A stretch of 64,000 nt of DNA from Marimonas lutisalis (GTDB lineage: Bacteria; Pseudomonadota; Alphaproteobacteria; Rhodobacterales; Rhodobacteraceae), in contig NZ_SKCI01000001.1 of NCBI RefSeq assembly GCF_005434965.1, positions 1,076,952 to 1,140,951 on the forward strand, in the 5' to 3' direction. Positions 25,817 to 36,189 of the stretch are shown one piece after another; within the stretch, counting starts at the first letter, position 1; every line of letters begins with the position of its first letter. A program made the position numbers and the translations under genes. Below the pieces are notes generated by a model. That model did not search any database and was not told where the DNA came from. It was given only the letters and a program-made list of their open reading frames with translations.

Positions 25817-27124
25817 ATGTTTTTCGGATGGCTCAAACAGTATATGCCGCGCTCGCTTTACGGGCGGGCGGCGCTAATCCTCGTGCTGCCGGTGGTTCTG
25901 TTGCAGCTGGTGGTTTCGGTGGTGTTCATCCAGCGCCATTTCGAGGGCGTGACGCGGCAGATGACCGAGACGGTCAGCCGCGAATTGCGCCTGGTGATCG
26001 GCGCGGTCGAGGCCGGAGAGATCGACGCCACCGGCGGGCCGCTGACCGAAACGCTGGAAATGACGCTGGCGCCGCGCAGCCGCATGGAGGTTCCGCGGGA
26101 AAACCTTCGTCGCTGGTATGATTTTTCCGGGCTGATCATCATCGACGAGCTTGAACAGCTGTTGCCCGAACTGATGGTGCTGGAACTGCCCGACGACGAT
26201 GACGTGCGTGTCTTCGTCCGCACCGAAGCCGGGCCGCTCGAAGTGGAGTTCGACCGGTTGCGGGTCTCGGCGCGCAATCCGCATCAGCTTTTCGCCAACA
26301 TGCTGTTCTTTGGCATCCTGCTTACGGTGATCGCGTTCATCTACCTGCGCAACCAGCTGCGTCCGATCAAACGGCTGGCGCGCGCCGCCGAGGCCTTCGG
26401 CCGGGGCCGGCATGTGCCTTACCGGCCCTCGGGCGCGATCGAGGTGCGCGCGGCCGGCAACGCCTTTCTTGACATGCGCGCGCGGATCGAGCGCCAGATC
26501 GAGCAGCGCACGCTGATGCTCTCGGGGGTGAGCCACGACCTGCGCACGCCGCTGACGCGTCTGCGGCTGGGCCTGTCGCTTCTCGACGAGGAGGACCGTG
26601 CGCCGCTCGAGCGCGACGTGGACGAGATGCAGCGGCTCCTGGACGAGTTCCTGTCTTTCGTGCGCGATGCCAGCGAGGGCGAGGCCGAGCCGACCGACCC
26701 GGTGGCGCTGGTGCGCGACCTGGTCGAGGATTGCCAGCGTGCCGGCCAGCCGGTCGAACTCAGCCACGCCGCGGGTGAGGGCGAGGTGGCACTGCGCCCG
26801 GTGGCGATGCGCCGCGCGGTGGAAAACCTGATTTCCAACGCGGTGCGTTACGGCAGCCGGGCCGACGTGTCGGTGGAACTGACCGACAAGTCGCTGCGCA
26901 TCCGGGTCGAGGACGATGGCCCGGGCATCCCGACGGACCAGCGCGAAGAAGCCATGCGCCCCTTCACGCGGCTCGATGAGGCGCGCAACCAGAACAGCGG
27001 TTCGGGGGTGGGCCTGGGCCTGTCGATCGCGGTCGATGTTGCGCGTGCCCATGGTGGCGTGCTGCGCCTTGGCCAGAGCGATACGCTGGGCGGGCTGCGC
27101 GCGGATATCGTGATCGCACGGTAG
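25817..27124 (+). CDS. Sensor histidine kinase, EnvZ-like
   Basis: A 435-residue inner-membrane kinase. It has an N-terminal helix (about 18-38), a periplasmic domain of about 115 residues, a second helix (FANMLFFGILLTVIAFIYL, about 158-176), HAMP, a dimerisation/phosphoacceptor motif SGVSHDLRTPLTRLR (His about 239) and the ATPase motifs NLISNAVRYG, DDGPGIP and SGVGLGLSIA. The ATG at 25817 fits the short cytoplasmic N terminus. No response regulator is encoded next to it, so its partner is elsewhere. Confidence 0.88.
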   Translation: MFFGWLKQYMPRSLYGRAALILVLPVVLLQLVVSVVFIQRHFEGVTRQMTETVSRELRLVIGAVEAGEIDATGGPLTETLEMTLAPRSRMEVPRENLRRWYDFSGLIIIDELEQLLPELMVLELPDDDDVRVFVRTEAGPLEVEFDRLRVSARNPHQLFANMLFFGILLTVIAFIYLRNQLRPIKRLARAAEAFGRGRHVPYRPSGAIEVRAAGNAFLDMRARIERQIEQRTLMLSGVSHDLRTPLTRLRLGLSLLDEEDRAPLERDVDEMQRLLDEFLSFVRDASEGEAEPTDPVALVRDLVEDCQRAGQPVELSHAAGEGEVALRPVAMRRAVENLISNAVRYGSRADVSVELTDKSLRIRVEDDGPGIPTDQREEAMRPFTRLDEARNQNSGSGVGLGLSIAVDVARAHGGVLRLGQSDTLGGLRADIVIAR

Positions 27125-27212
27125 TCGGAGAGCCGGTCTTGCTCTTGCGCCCGGTGTGCATTGGCGCAAAGCTCACCCGGGTAAGGGTATTGACGCTGGG
27201 AGGAGCCACGCC

Positions 27213-28679
27213 ATGGCGGGTCAGACAGGTGATAAGCCGAATATTCTGTTGATCATAGCAGACCAGATGACGCCGTTCATGCTGGAAGCCTGCGGCCATG
27301 TGGGCGCGCGCACCAAGCACATGTCGCGCCTGGCCGAGCGGGGGGTGCAGTTCAACACGGTCTATTCGCCCAGTCCGATCTGCGTGCCGGCGCGGTCCTG
27401 TCTGATGACCGGGCTGCTGACCTCGACGACCGGATGCTATGACAATGGCGATCCGTACCCGAGCTTTGTTCCGACCTTCGCGCATTACCTGACCAATGCC
27501 GGATACGATACGGTTCTGTCGGGCAAGATGCATTTCATCGGCGCCGATCAGCTGCACGGGTTCAATCGGCGGCTGAATACCGACATCTACCCGTCGGGGT
27601 TCATCTGGTCCTATCCGCTGCTGCCCGAGGACGACCCCGAGGCAATGGCCTTTGATTTCGCGCCGCAATACCAGGCCGAGAATATCGGGCCCGGCTGGTC
27701 GACCGAACTGCAATATGACGAGGAAACGCAGTTTCGCGCGCTGGAATACCTGCGCCATGCGCCGGAAGGGCCGTTCATGCTGACCGTGTCCTTCACCAAT
27801 CCGCATCCGCCCTACAAGGTGCCGCGCAAATACTGGGAGATCTATGCCGAGGCCGAGATGCCGCTGCCGCATTATCCGGACGACATGGATGACAGGTATT
27901 CGGATTTCGACAGGGCGTTCCTGCGCTGGTACGGGCTGGACCGCAAGGATATCCGCGACCCGCGCCACCTGACCGCGATGCGCCGCGGGTTCGCGGCGCT
28001 GGCGCATTACGTCGACGACAAGGTCGGCGAGCTGCTGGACGTGCTGGAGGAACAGGGGCTACGCGAAAACACGATCGTCATTGTCACTTCGGACCATGGT
28101 GAAATGCTTGGCGAGAAAGGTCTGATCCAGAAGCGCAGCTTCTACGAATGGTCCTCGCGCATCCCTCTTATCATCGACTATCCGGGCGCCGCGCCCGCCA
28201 CGGTCGACACGCCAGTTTCGCTGATCGATCTTCCGGCGACGCTCATTGACATAGCGGGCGAGACACCTGTGCGGCCGCTGGAGGGGCGGTCACTGTTGCC
28301 GGCGATCATGGGGGAGGCGCTGGACGAGGTGCCGGTGATCTCGGAATACCACGGTGAGGGCATCATGCGACCGAGTTTCATGATCCGACAGGGGGATTGG
28401 AAATATCACTACTGTCACGGCTCGGCGCCGCAGCTTTACAACATGCGCGAGGACCCCGGTGAATGGGCCAATCTGGCTGGACAGCCCGAGGTGGCCGCGA
28501 TCGAGGCCGAGTTGAACGCGATCGTGACGGGCGGGCGGTTCGACCTGGAGTTCATCGCGAAGGACGTGTGGGGCAGGCTGGCGCAGAAACAGGTGGTCAA
28601 CGCGGCGATGGCGGCGAATGGCACGGCCTGGGACTATACGGTGGAGCAGAACGCAAGCGGGCAATATGTCAGGACATAA
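27213..28679 (+). CDS. betC: Choline-sulfatase (type I sulfatase)
   Basis: A 488-residue alkaline-phosphatase-superfamily sulfatase. The N-terminal metal site is IIADQM. The formylglycine-forming sequence CVPAR lies at residues 57-61 (Cys57 would be converted). SGKMHFIGADQLHGF and SDHGEMLGEKG complete the active site. The C-terminal segment LEFIAKDVWGRLAQKQVVNAAM resembles the choline-sulfatase-specific end, supporting hydrolysis of choline-O-sulfate to choline, a source of glycine betaine and sulfate. Start MAGQTGDKP follows GGAGGAG. The betA/betB genes are not adjacent. Confidence 0.82.
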   Translation: MAGQTGDKPNILLIIADQMTPFMLEACGHVGARTKHMSRLAERGVQFNTVYSPSPICVPARSCLMTGLLTSTTGCYDNGDPYPSFVPTFAHYLTNAGYDTVLSGKMHFIGADQLHGFNRRLNTDIYPSGFIWSYPLLPEDDPEAMAFDFAPQYQAENIGPGWSTELQYDEETQFRALEYLRHAPEGPFMLTVSFTNPHPPYKVPRKYWEIYAEAEMPLPHYPDDMDDRYSDFDRAFLRWYGLDRKDIRDPRHLTAMRRGFAALAHYVDDKVGELLDVLEEQGLRENTIVIVTSDHGEMLGEKGLIQKRSFYEWSSRIPLIIDYPGAAPATVDTPVSLIDLPATLIDIAGETPVRPLEGRSLLPAIMGEALDEVPVISEYHGEGIMRPSFMIRQGDWKYHYCHGSAPQLYNMREDPGEWANLAGQPEVAAIEAELNAIVTGGRFDLEFIAKDVWGRLAQKQVVNAAMAANGTAWDYTVEQNASGQYVRT

Positions 28680-28724
28680 CGGCCGGTCGGCGTATCCGGG
28701 TGACGCTGCTCATTTTCTGAAGGC

Positions 28725-28798
28725 TGGAGCGGGTAGCGGGAATCGAACCCGCGCGTTCAGCTTGGGAAGCTGACAGGCTACCATTACATCATACCCGC
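28725..28798 (-). tRNA. tRNA-Gly (CCC)
   Basis: A 74-nt cloverleaf with encoded CCA. The acceptor is GCGGGTA/TACCCGC, the anticodon stem TCAGC/GCTGA encloses loop TTCCCAA (anticodon CCC) and the T arm contains GGTTCGATTCC. It lies between the choline-sulfatase and DUF2235 genes. Confidence 0.95.
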
Positions 28799-28836
28799 CT
28801 GAGCCGGAGTTGAGATAGCGCGCGTGTGGGACGCGG

Positions 28837-30207
28837 TCAATGGGGCGCGTCGGTTTTCGGCGGCAGGTTGGGCGGATCGTAATCCGGGTCACGGTCGTGG
28901 CGGGTATAGGCGCTGTCGTCGACGCTGTGATGGTCGGGCACGTGGCGGGGTTCCATCAGCGGCAGGTACCATTTCCAGATGCCGCGGCGGTACCATTTGA
29001 CCGGCCCCGCCTCGCGCCGTTTGAGTGATTTGGGAAACACCTCGAGCAGGAGCCAGACCGGGGAGAGCCAGCCGGCGAGATAGGAATTGTGGATCGGCGC
29101 AAGAGGTTCGGGCCGGGCATAGGGCAAGCCGCCGGGCGTTTTCGCGTCCGGGTCATCGCCTTCGAAATAGCGTTTGCGCGCGCCGCGTTTCAGCCGCAGC
29201 CCGTATTGCCGGGGCCCGGGCAGGGCCGAGCGGCGCGCTTTCTTGCGATGGGCGTTGTCTTCCTTGTCGGCCTGTTTTTCCAGCTCGGCCAGGGTGTCGA
29301 GCGTCCACAACAGCGTGAGCTTGCCGATCCCGCTTTCATCCTCGGGCGGGGAACCGCCGATATCCGAGTGATAGCCGGGGAACCAGCGCTGGCGGACATA
29401 CTGCGTGCGGCGCATCTTTTCGTTGCGGAAATTGTTGCCGAAATAGGTATGCGCGTCCTTGCCGGTCTCGTCCCAGGCTTGCACGCGGAACATGGTGCGG
29501 CGTTCATCGAGCGCCAGCGCATGGGTGACAAGGCGCACCGAGACATTGGCGTTGACGCTGGCATGCGTGCCGAGCTCGGCCAGGCTGCCATATTTGCGGA
29601 AGTTGAACCATGGGCGGCGAAAGCGGACCATCGAGGAGACCGTATCAAAGAGCAGCAGGGCGCGGATGGGTGCCGGGGACGGTTCGAGCACGCGTTCGTA
29701 TTCCCTGAGCGCCTGAAACACCTTGTCGTCGCGGGTAGTTCTTTCGAAATCGGTGACCCGGCGATAGGCGCGAAAGACCGGCGCGATGAGGTGCAGGCGA
29801 TCCTCGTCCACGAGGCCGAAATTATGGATGAAGCCGGCCAGCACACGTGCGGCATAGGCGCCGCGGGAAAAGCCAACCAGATAAATCTGGTCATTCTCGG
29901 CGGCGTCCCCGGAAAGACCTGGGTGTTCACTCTGTTTGCGCTCTTTCGAGCTGTAGGTGCGGCACAGGTAGCGATAGGCCGAAAGCACGTCATCCTCGAG
30001 CCCGAAGCCGAAGGCCTGGCCCAGGAACCCGTAAAGGAGCTGGCGCGCGCGGCCGAGGAACTGAGGCCCGTCATAGGTGCCCACACCCATGACGTAACGC
30101 GCCTTCTGAGTCTTCTTGTCGAGCGCCTTGTAGAGTTTCAGCACGTTGGTTTCGCGGTCGCCGATCTCGTTCGCGGTGCCGTCGATGCAGACGATGATCT
30201 TGGTCAC
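28837..30207 (-). CDS. DUF2235 alpha/beta-hydrolase-like protein
   Basis: A 456-residue protein of the DUF2235 family, an alpha/beta-hydrolase fold that includes the Tle1 phospholipase effectors of type VI secretion. It opens with IIVCIDGTANEIGD. The nucleophile elbow VGFSRGAYAAR (Ser about 114) and a later Asp region WFPGYHSDIGG are seen. GTG 30207 is preferred because GGAGAG lies at correct spacing; an ATG 12 codons upstream is the alternative. No type VI secretion genes, PAAR or VgrG are nearby, so a housekeeping role is as likely as an effector role. Confidence 0.78.
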   Translation of the reverse strand: MTKIIVCIDGTANEIGDRETNVLKLYKALDKKTQKARYVMGVGTYDGPQFLGRARQLLYGFLGQAFGFGLEDDVLSAYRYLCRTYSSKERKQSEHPGLSGDAAENDQIYLVGFSRGAYAARVLAGFIHNFGLVDEDRLHLIAPVFRAYRRVTDFERTTRDDKVFQALREYERVLEPSPAPIRALLLFDTVSSMVRFRRPWFNFRKYGSLAELGTHASVNANVSVRLVTHALALDERRTMFRVQAWDETGKDAHTYFGNNFRNEKMRRTQYVRQRWFPGYHSDIGGSPPEDESGIGKLTLLWTLDTLAELEKQADKEDNAHRKKARRSALPGPRQYGLRLKRGARKRYFEGDDPDAKTPGGLPYARPEPLAPIHNSYLAGWLSPVWLLLEVFPKSLKRREAGPVKWYRRGIWKWYLPLMEPRHVPDHHSVDDSAYTRHDRDPDYDPPNLPPKTDAPH

Positions 30208-30267
30208 GAAATGCTCTCCCTGAATAGTGTCAGGGTAGAGCAATTGGCCAGGTTTTCAATCTTGCGG

Positions 30268-30957
30268 TCAACTGGGCGCAAACAGAAGCGGCAAACGGGC
30301 GGTTCCCCAGACGATGTGCCAGAGCAGGTAATATCCAAGTCTCGCACCGAGCGCGCCCCACAACCCGTAGAGACGCATCAGAGCGATCTGGGCAAGGCTG
30401 AAAGCCGTAAGTTGAAGACCCATATAGGCGGTCCGGCCAAGCGGAGCATGAGGGTCGAACGCGATTTGGACGGCCGGTTCGATCACGGCCGCGAGCGCGG
30501 CTGCGCTCCAGAAGGCGAGGTGGGGTGATGCACGCGGCGCAAGGCGCTGGAAGAGAGCGAAGAGCAGGCCGAGTGGAATGACATGGAAAAGACATTCCGC
30601 GAAGAATGCGATGGCGCCGTAGAAAAACACGCCTTGTGGCAGCGCGACGTTGATGTCGTGCGGCCAGGGGGCGGCGATGTCGACAGCGATCGTGGGCACG
30701 GCAAATCCCGCGCCGACGGCCAGGATCAGGCCCGGCCGCAGTCGCTGTCGGCGGCCGATCTGGCCATGACGGGCGAGCAAGTTGATGGCAAGGGGCGCTG
30801 CGATTGCGGTAAGCGGCAGCACCAGCAGGGGCGGCAGTTCGCCCATGTAGGGCGCGAAAGGGTTGCCGGGCCACAGTCTGCTGAGCAGGACCGCAACGAT
30901 CGCAAGCCCGGCAGCGAGAGCGATGTCGACCAGGCTGCGATGGGGGCTCAACAGCAC
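30268..30957 (-). CDS. Multi-pass membrane protein, possibly CPBP-like
   Basis: A 229-residue protein with six or seven hydrophobic helices and very few charged residues. The segments FFYGAIAFFAECLFHVIPLGLLFALFQ and GYYLLWHIVWG vaguely recall the glutamate and histidine motifs of CPBP (Abi/CAAX protease-related) proteins, but the double-Glu signature is not present. It sits 7 bp downstream of the cupin gene and may be co-transcribed. I do not assign a function. Confidence 0.55.
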   Translation of the reverse strand: MLLSPHRSLVDIALAAGLAIVAVLLSRLWPGNPFAPYMGELPPLLVLPLTAIAAPLAINLLARHGQIGRRQRLRPGLILAVGAGFAVPTIAVDIAAPWPHDINVALPQGVFFYGAIAFFAECLFHVIPLGLLFALFQRLAPRASPHLAFWSAAALAAVIEPAVQIAFDPHAPLGRTAYMGLQLTAFSLAQIALMRLYGLWGALGARLGYYLLWHIVWGTARLPLLFAPS

Positions 30958-30964
30958 CGCGATG

Positions 30965-31369
30965 TTACTCTGTCTGGGTCAGGTAATCCGCGTCCGAGAC
31001 CTTTTCGAGCCACGTGGCTGCGCTGTCGCCGTCTTTTTCCTGGATGGCGATATGGGTCATCGCGCAGTCGGGCGAGGCCCCGTGCCAGTGCTCTTCGCCC
31101 GGGTCGAACCAGACCACATCGCCGGGGAAGATCTCGTGCACCGGGCCGCCGCGGCGGCCGATGCGGCCCTTGCCGGCGGTCACGATCAGCGTCTGGCCGT
31201 AGGGGTGGGTGTGCCAGGCGGTGCGCGCGCCCGGTTCGAACGTGACGGTGAGCGCGGCGACGCGGGCCGGGCTGGCCGCCGAGATCACCGGATCGAAGCG
31301 GACGGTGCCGGTGAAATAGTCGAGGTTTGGCTGTTCGGACGGGCGCGATCCTGCGCGGTGGATATGCAT
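30965..31369 (-). CDS. Single-domain cupin protein
   Basis: A 134-residue cupin. Metal-binding motif 1 is visible in WHTHPYGQTLIVTAGKG (His about 53 and 55, Gln/Glu 59), and motif 2 in PGDVVWFDPGEEHWHGA. The family resembles carboxymuconolactone-decarboxylase-associated or quercetinase-like small cupins, whose activities vary widely. It lies between a membrane protein and the ferredoxin-ASKHA gene in the same orientation. No substrate is proposed. Confidence 0.82.
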   Translation of the reverse strand: MHIHRAGSRPSEQPNLDYFTGTVRFDPVISAASPARVAALTVTFEPGARTAWHTHPYGQTLIVTAGKGRIGRRGGPVHEIFPGDVVWFDPGEEHWHGASPDCAMTHIAIQEKDGDSAATWLEKVSDADYLTQTE

Positions 31370-31422
31370 GTGGGTCTCCCTGGCGGTTCCGGGGTCAGCC
31401 TAGGGCGCGCGGGCGGCCTTGC

Positions 31423-33465
31423 CTAGCCCCGCCGGCGCCGGCGGCGGCGTCCGCCCGCATCGCCTTCATCGCCGCCGGTGTTGAAGCTGACATCGGGCAG
31501 ATCGACGACGCTGCGCAGGATCGGGAAGGGCTCGGCCGAGTTGGGCAGCGCCGAGGCATTGACGAAATGCTCCTGGAAGCGCGGCTCGACCGCGGTTTCG
31601 ATCTTGACGATGCGGCGCACGGTTTCCTCGATCTCGGCGCGCGCGTCGGTGTTGAGAAGCGCGATGCGCGCGCCGGTGCCCGCGGCGTTGCCGGCCGATG
31701 TCACCTTGTCGAGCGGGCAGTCGGGGATCATGCCCAGCACCATCGCGTGCTTGGGCGAGATATGCGCGCCGAAGGCACCGGCCAGCACGATCCGGTCGAC
31801 GGTATCGGTGCCGAGCTTGTCCATCAGCAGGCGTGCGCCGGAATAGAGCGCGGCCTTGGCCATCTGGATGGCGCGGATATCGGGGTTGGTGATGGTGATC
31901 TGCGGGCTGTCTTCGGACCCCTGCCAGAGCACGTAGGAATGGGTGCGGCCGTCGGCGATGCAGCGGGGCGAGCCGGTCTGTGCGGCCGAGCCGATCAGGC
32001 CGGACGCATCCAGGAGGCCCGCCATGCGCATCTCGGCAATCGCCTCGATGATGCCCGAGCCGCAGATGCCGGTGATGCCGGTGGTAGCGATGGCCGCGGC
32101 AAAGCCGTCCTCGTCCGACCACAGATCGCAGCCGATCACGCGGAAGCGGGGCTCTTTCGTGGCCGGGTCGATCTCGACCCGCTCGATGGCGCCGGGCGCG
32201 GCACGCTGGCCCGAACTGATCTGTGCCCCCTCGAAGGCGGGACCGGTGGGCGAGGAGCAGGCCAGCACCTTGTCGCGGTTGCCGAGCTGGATTTCGGCAT
32301 TGGTGCCGACATCGACGATGAGCACCAGGTCTTCGGATTTGTCCGGTGCCTCGGACAGGGTCACGGCGGCGGCGTCGGCACCGACATGGCCGGCAATGCA
32401 GGGCAGGATGTAACTGCGTGCCGCCGGGTGCAGGGTGAGATCGAGATCCGAGGCACGCAGGTGCAGCGCGTCCGAGGTGGCGAGTGCGAAGGGGGCCTGG
32501 CCCAGCTCATAGGGATCGATGCCGAGAAAAAGGTGATGCATGACCGGGTTCATCACGAAGACCGCGTCCATGATCAGGCCGGTGTCGATGCCTGCCTCGT
32601 CGGCGATCTGCGCAAACAGCGTGTTCATGCCGTCGCGCACGGCCGCCGTCATCTCGGCCGCGCCGTTGTCGTTCATCATCGAGTAGGACACACGGCTCAT
32701 CAGGTCTTCGCCGAAACGGATCTGCGGGTTCATCAGGCCGGAGGAGCCTATGACCTCGCCCGAGCGCAGGTCGCAAAGATGCGCGGCGATGGTGGTGGAA
32801 CCCAGATCGACGGCGAGGCCATAGATCGAGCCTTCGTAGAGCCCGGGCCAGAGATGCATGATGCGCGGGGCGGCGTCGCCATCGCCCATGTGCAGCGCCA
32901 CCGTGACTGACCAGTTGCCCTTGCGCAGGATCGTCTGAAGCTGGGCGAGAATGTGAAGATCGGCCTTCACGTCCTTGATGTCCCATTGCTTTGCCAGCGC
33001 GCCAACAAGGCGTTCGAGATCGCCCGAGGGATCATGCATGTCGGGTTCCTGCACCTCGACGTAGAAGAGCCGGATTGCCGGGTTCATTACGATATCACGC
33101 GCTTCGGCGCGTTTGCGTACGACCTGCTTGTGGACCTGGGATTCGGGCGGCACGTCGATCACCACGTCCTTCTGGATGGTGGCCTGGCAGCCGAGACGGC
33201 GGCCCGGTTTCAGGCCGCGCTTGTCATCGTAGCGCTGTTCGACCGCATTCCATTCGGAGAGCGCATCGGACGCCACGGTGACCCCGTGCTTGGGAAACTC
33301 GCCATAGGACGGCGTGATCTGGCATTTCGAGCAGATGCCACGCCCGCCGCAGACCGAATCGAGATCGACGCCGAGCTGGCGCGCGGCGGTCAGAACGGGC
33401 GTGCCCACCGGAAAGCGGCCGCGCTTGCCCGAGGGGGTAAAGATGACGAGGGGGTCTTTGCTCAT
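31423..33465 (-). CDS. Ferredoxin-ASKHA protein (RACo/RamA-like corrinoid activator)
   Basis: A 680-residue protein combining an N-terminal [2Fe-2S] ferredoxin domain (Cys39, 45, 48 and 93 in CGGRGICSKC...LGC) with a long ASKHA ATPase-like C-terminal part (DUF4445): AVDLGSTTIAAHLCDL near 220, VDVGTNAEI near 390 and ICGSGIIEAIAEM near 480. Family members reductively reactivate cobalamin in methyltransferase systems at the expense of ATP. It ends with a tail of eight or more consecutive Arg. Neither corrinoid protein nor methyltransferase is in the window. A link to glycine betaine or other methyl-group demethylation is inference. Confidence 0.8.
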   Translation of the reverse strand: MSKDPLVIFTPSGKRGRFPVGTPVLTAARQLGVDLDSVCGGRGICSKCQITPSYGEFPKHGVTVASDALSEWNAVEQRYDDKRGLKPGRRLGCQATIQKDVVIDVPPESQVHKQVVRKRAEARDIVMNPAIRLFYVEVQEPDMHDPSGDLERLVGALAKQWDIKDVKADLHILAQLQTILRKGNWSVTVALHMGDGDAAPRIMHLWPGLYEGSIYGLAVDLGSTTIAAHLCDLRSGEVIGSSGLMNPQIRFGEDLMSRVSYSMMNDNGAAEMTAAVRDGMNTLFAQIADEAGIDTGLIMDAVFVMNPVMHHLFLGIDPYELGQAPFALATSDALHLRASDLDLTLHPAARSYILPCIAGHVGADAAAVTLSEAPDKSEDLVLIVDVGTNAEIQLGNRDKVLACSSPTGPAFEGAQISSGQRAAPGAIERVEIDPATKEPRFRVIGCDLWSDEDGFAAAIATTGITGICGSGIIEAIAEMRMAGLLDASGLIGSAAQTGSPRCIADGRTHSYVLWQGSEDSPQITITNPDIRAIQMAKAALYSGARLLMDKLGTDTVDRIVLAGAFGAHISPKHAMVLGMIPDCPLDKVTSAGNAAGTGARIALLNTDARAEIEETVRRIVKIETAVEPRFQEHFVNASALPNSAEPFPILRSVVDLPDVSFNTGGDEGDAGGRRRRRRRG

Positions 33466-33646
33466 GGCCTGTGCCCTTGTTGTGTTGCGCAGAGAATAGG
33501 GGCTTTGCTGCCGGGGAAAAGATGTGGAGCGGCATAATCTTTTCCGGTTGCGGCATTTTTCGGCCGCTTGCTCTGGCAGGACCCGAAGGCATGAGGGGCC
33601 AGCCCCTCACACTCCCCGAGGTATTTGGGGCCAGATGAAGGCCGGA

Positions 33647-34606
33647 TCAGCGAAAGCCCCTTGCGTGGAAGACGAAGCCCAGAAGGTTGAGCAGCACCTG
33701 GGCGGCGAGGATCGCGGTGGAGCCGGTGGGGTCGTAATCCGGCGCGACCTCAACAAGGTCGATGCCCACGACATCGTGGTGCTTGGCGACTTCCTGCAGG
33801 ATTTCGAGCACATCGTAGTAGAGAAAGCCACCGTGGCTGGGCGTGCCGGTTCCGGGTGCGATCGACGGGCAGAAGCCGTCGATGTCGATGGTAATGTAGA
33901 CGCGCGCGCCCCTGGGGATGCGTTTGGCCACGCCCCTTGGGCCGAGCGCACGGGCCTGTCGGACGGAAAGGATGTCCGACCCCATGGTGCGCGCGTCGTC
34001 ATAGCCCTCTTTCGCGGTCGAGGAGACGTTGCGGATGCCGACCTGGGTGAGGCCTGTGACATATTGCTTTTCGGCCGCGCGGCGCATCGGGTTGCCGTGG
34101 CCGAAGCGGACGCCGTGGCGCTCATCGACGAAATCGAGATGCGCGTCGATCTGCAGGATATGGATGTCGCCCTGATCGTCGAACGCGTTGATGCAGGGGA
34201 TGTTGACCGAGTGGTCGCCGCCGATGATGACCGGCAGGGCGCCGGCGGCAAGTGCAGCGCGCACGCCGGCCTCGATATTTGCGTGGGATGCCATCGTGTC
34301 GGTATGGACGATATCGGCATCGCCCATGTCGACCATGCGCACCGAGCCGGGCAGGTAGGTGGCATCGTCCTCGTGATCGTAGGCGCCGGCATGGCCGAAG
34401 GAGAAGAGGGTGGAAGCCTCGCGCACGGCGCGGGGGCCGAAACGCGCGCCAGAGCGCCACTGCGTTCCGAAGTCGAACGGCGCGCCGAGAATGGCGATAT
34501 CCGCGTTGATCTGTGACCAGTCCTCGATATAGGGGCGTTTGCCGAAGGTCGAGATGCCGACGAAGGGCAGGTTCAGCCGGCCGGTTTCATAGCCATGTCC
34601 GCTCAT
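33647..34606 (-). CDS. speB: Agmatinase-family ureohydrolase
   Basis: A 319-residue binuclear-manganese ureohydrolase that releases urea from a guanidino compound. Metal ligands are seen in GGDHSVN (Asp131, His132), DAHLDF (Asp154, His156, Asp158) and DIDGFCPS. Length and the PGTGTP segment suit agmatinase (agmatine to putrescine) or guanidinobutyrase; the two cannot be separated by eye, so the symbol is tentative. Start MSGHGYETG is preceded by GGAGACC; the open frame extends a further 51 codons upstream into the guaB leader. It is divergent from guaB. Confidence 0.78.
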   Translation of the reverse strand: MSGHGYETGRLNLPFVGISTFGKRPYIEDWSQINADIAILGAPFDFGTQWRSGARFGPRAVREASTLFSFGHAGAYDHEDDATYLPGSVRMVDMGDADIVHTDTMASHANIEAGVRAALAAGALPVIIGGDHSVNIPCINAFDDQGDIHILQIDAHLDFVDERHGVRFGHGNPMRRAAEKQYVTGLTQVGIRNVSSTAKEGYDDARTMGSDILSVRQARALGPRGVAKRIPRGARVYITIDIDGFCPSIAPGTGTPSHGGFLYYDVLEILQEVAKHHDVVGIDLVEVAPDYDPTGSTAILAAQVLLNLLGFVFHARGFR

Positions 34607-34704
34607 TTCATGGTCTCCGCGTGAATTCGGGCGGAGCGTGGCCGGGTTTGCCGCAGCGCGCAAGCGCGAATTGCCCTTTCCCCCGCGCCCTATCCATGCA
34701 ATAG

Positions 34705-36188
<1,484 letters not shown>

Positions 36189-36189
<1 letters not shown>

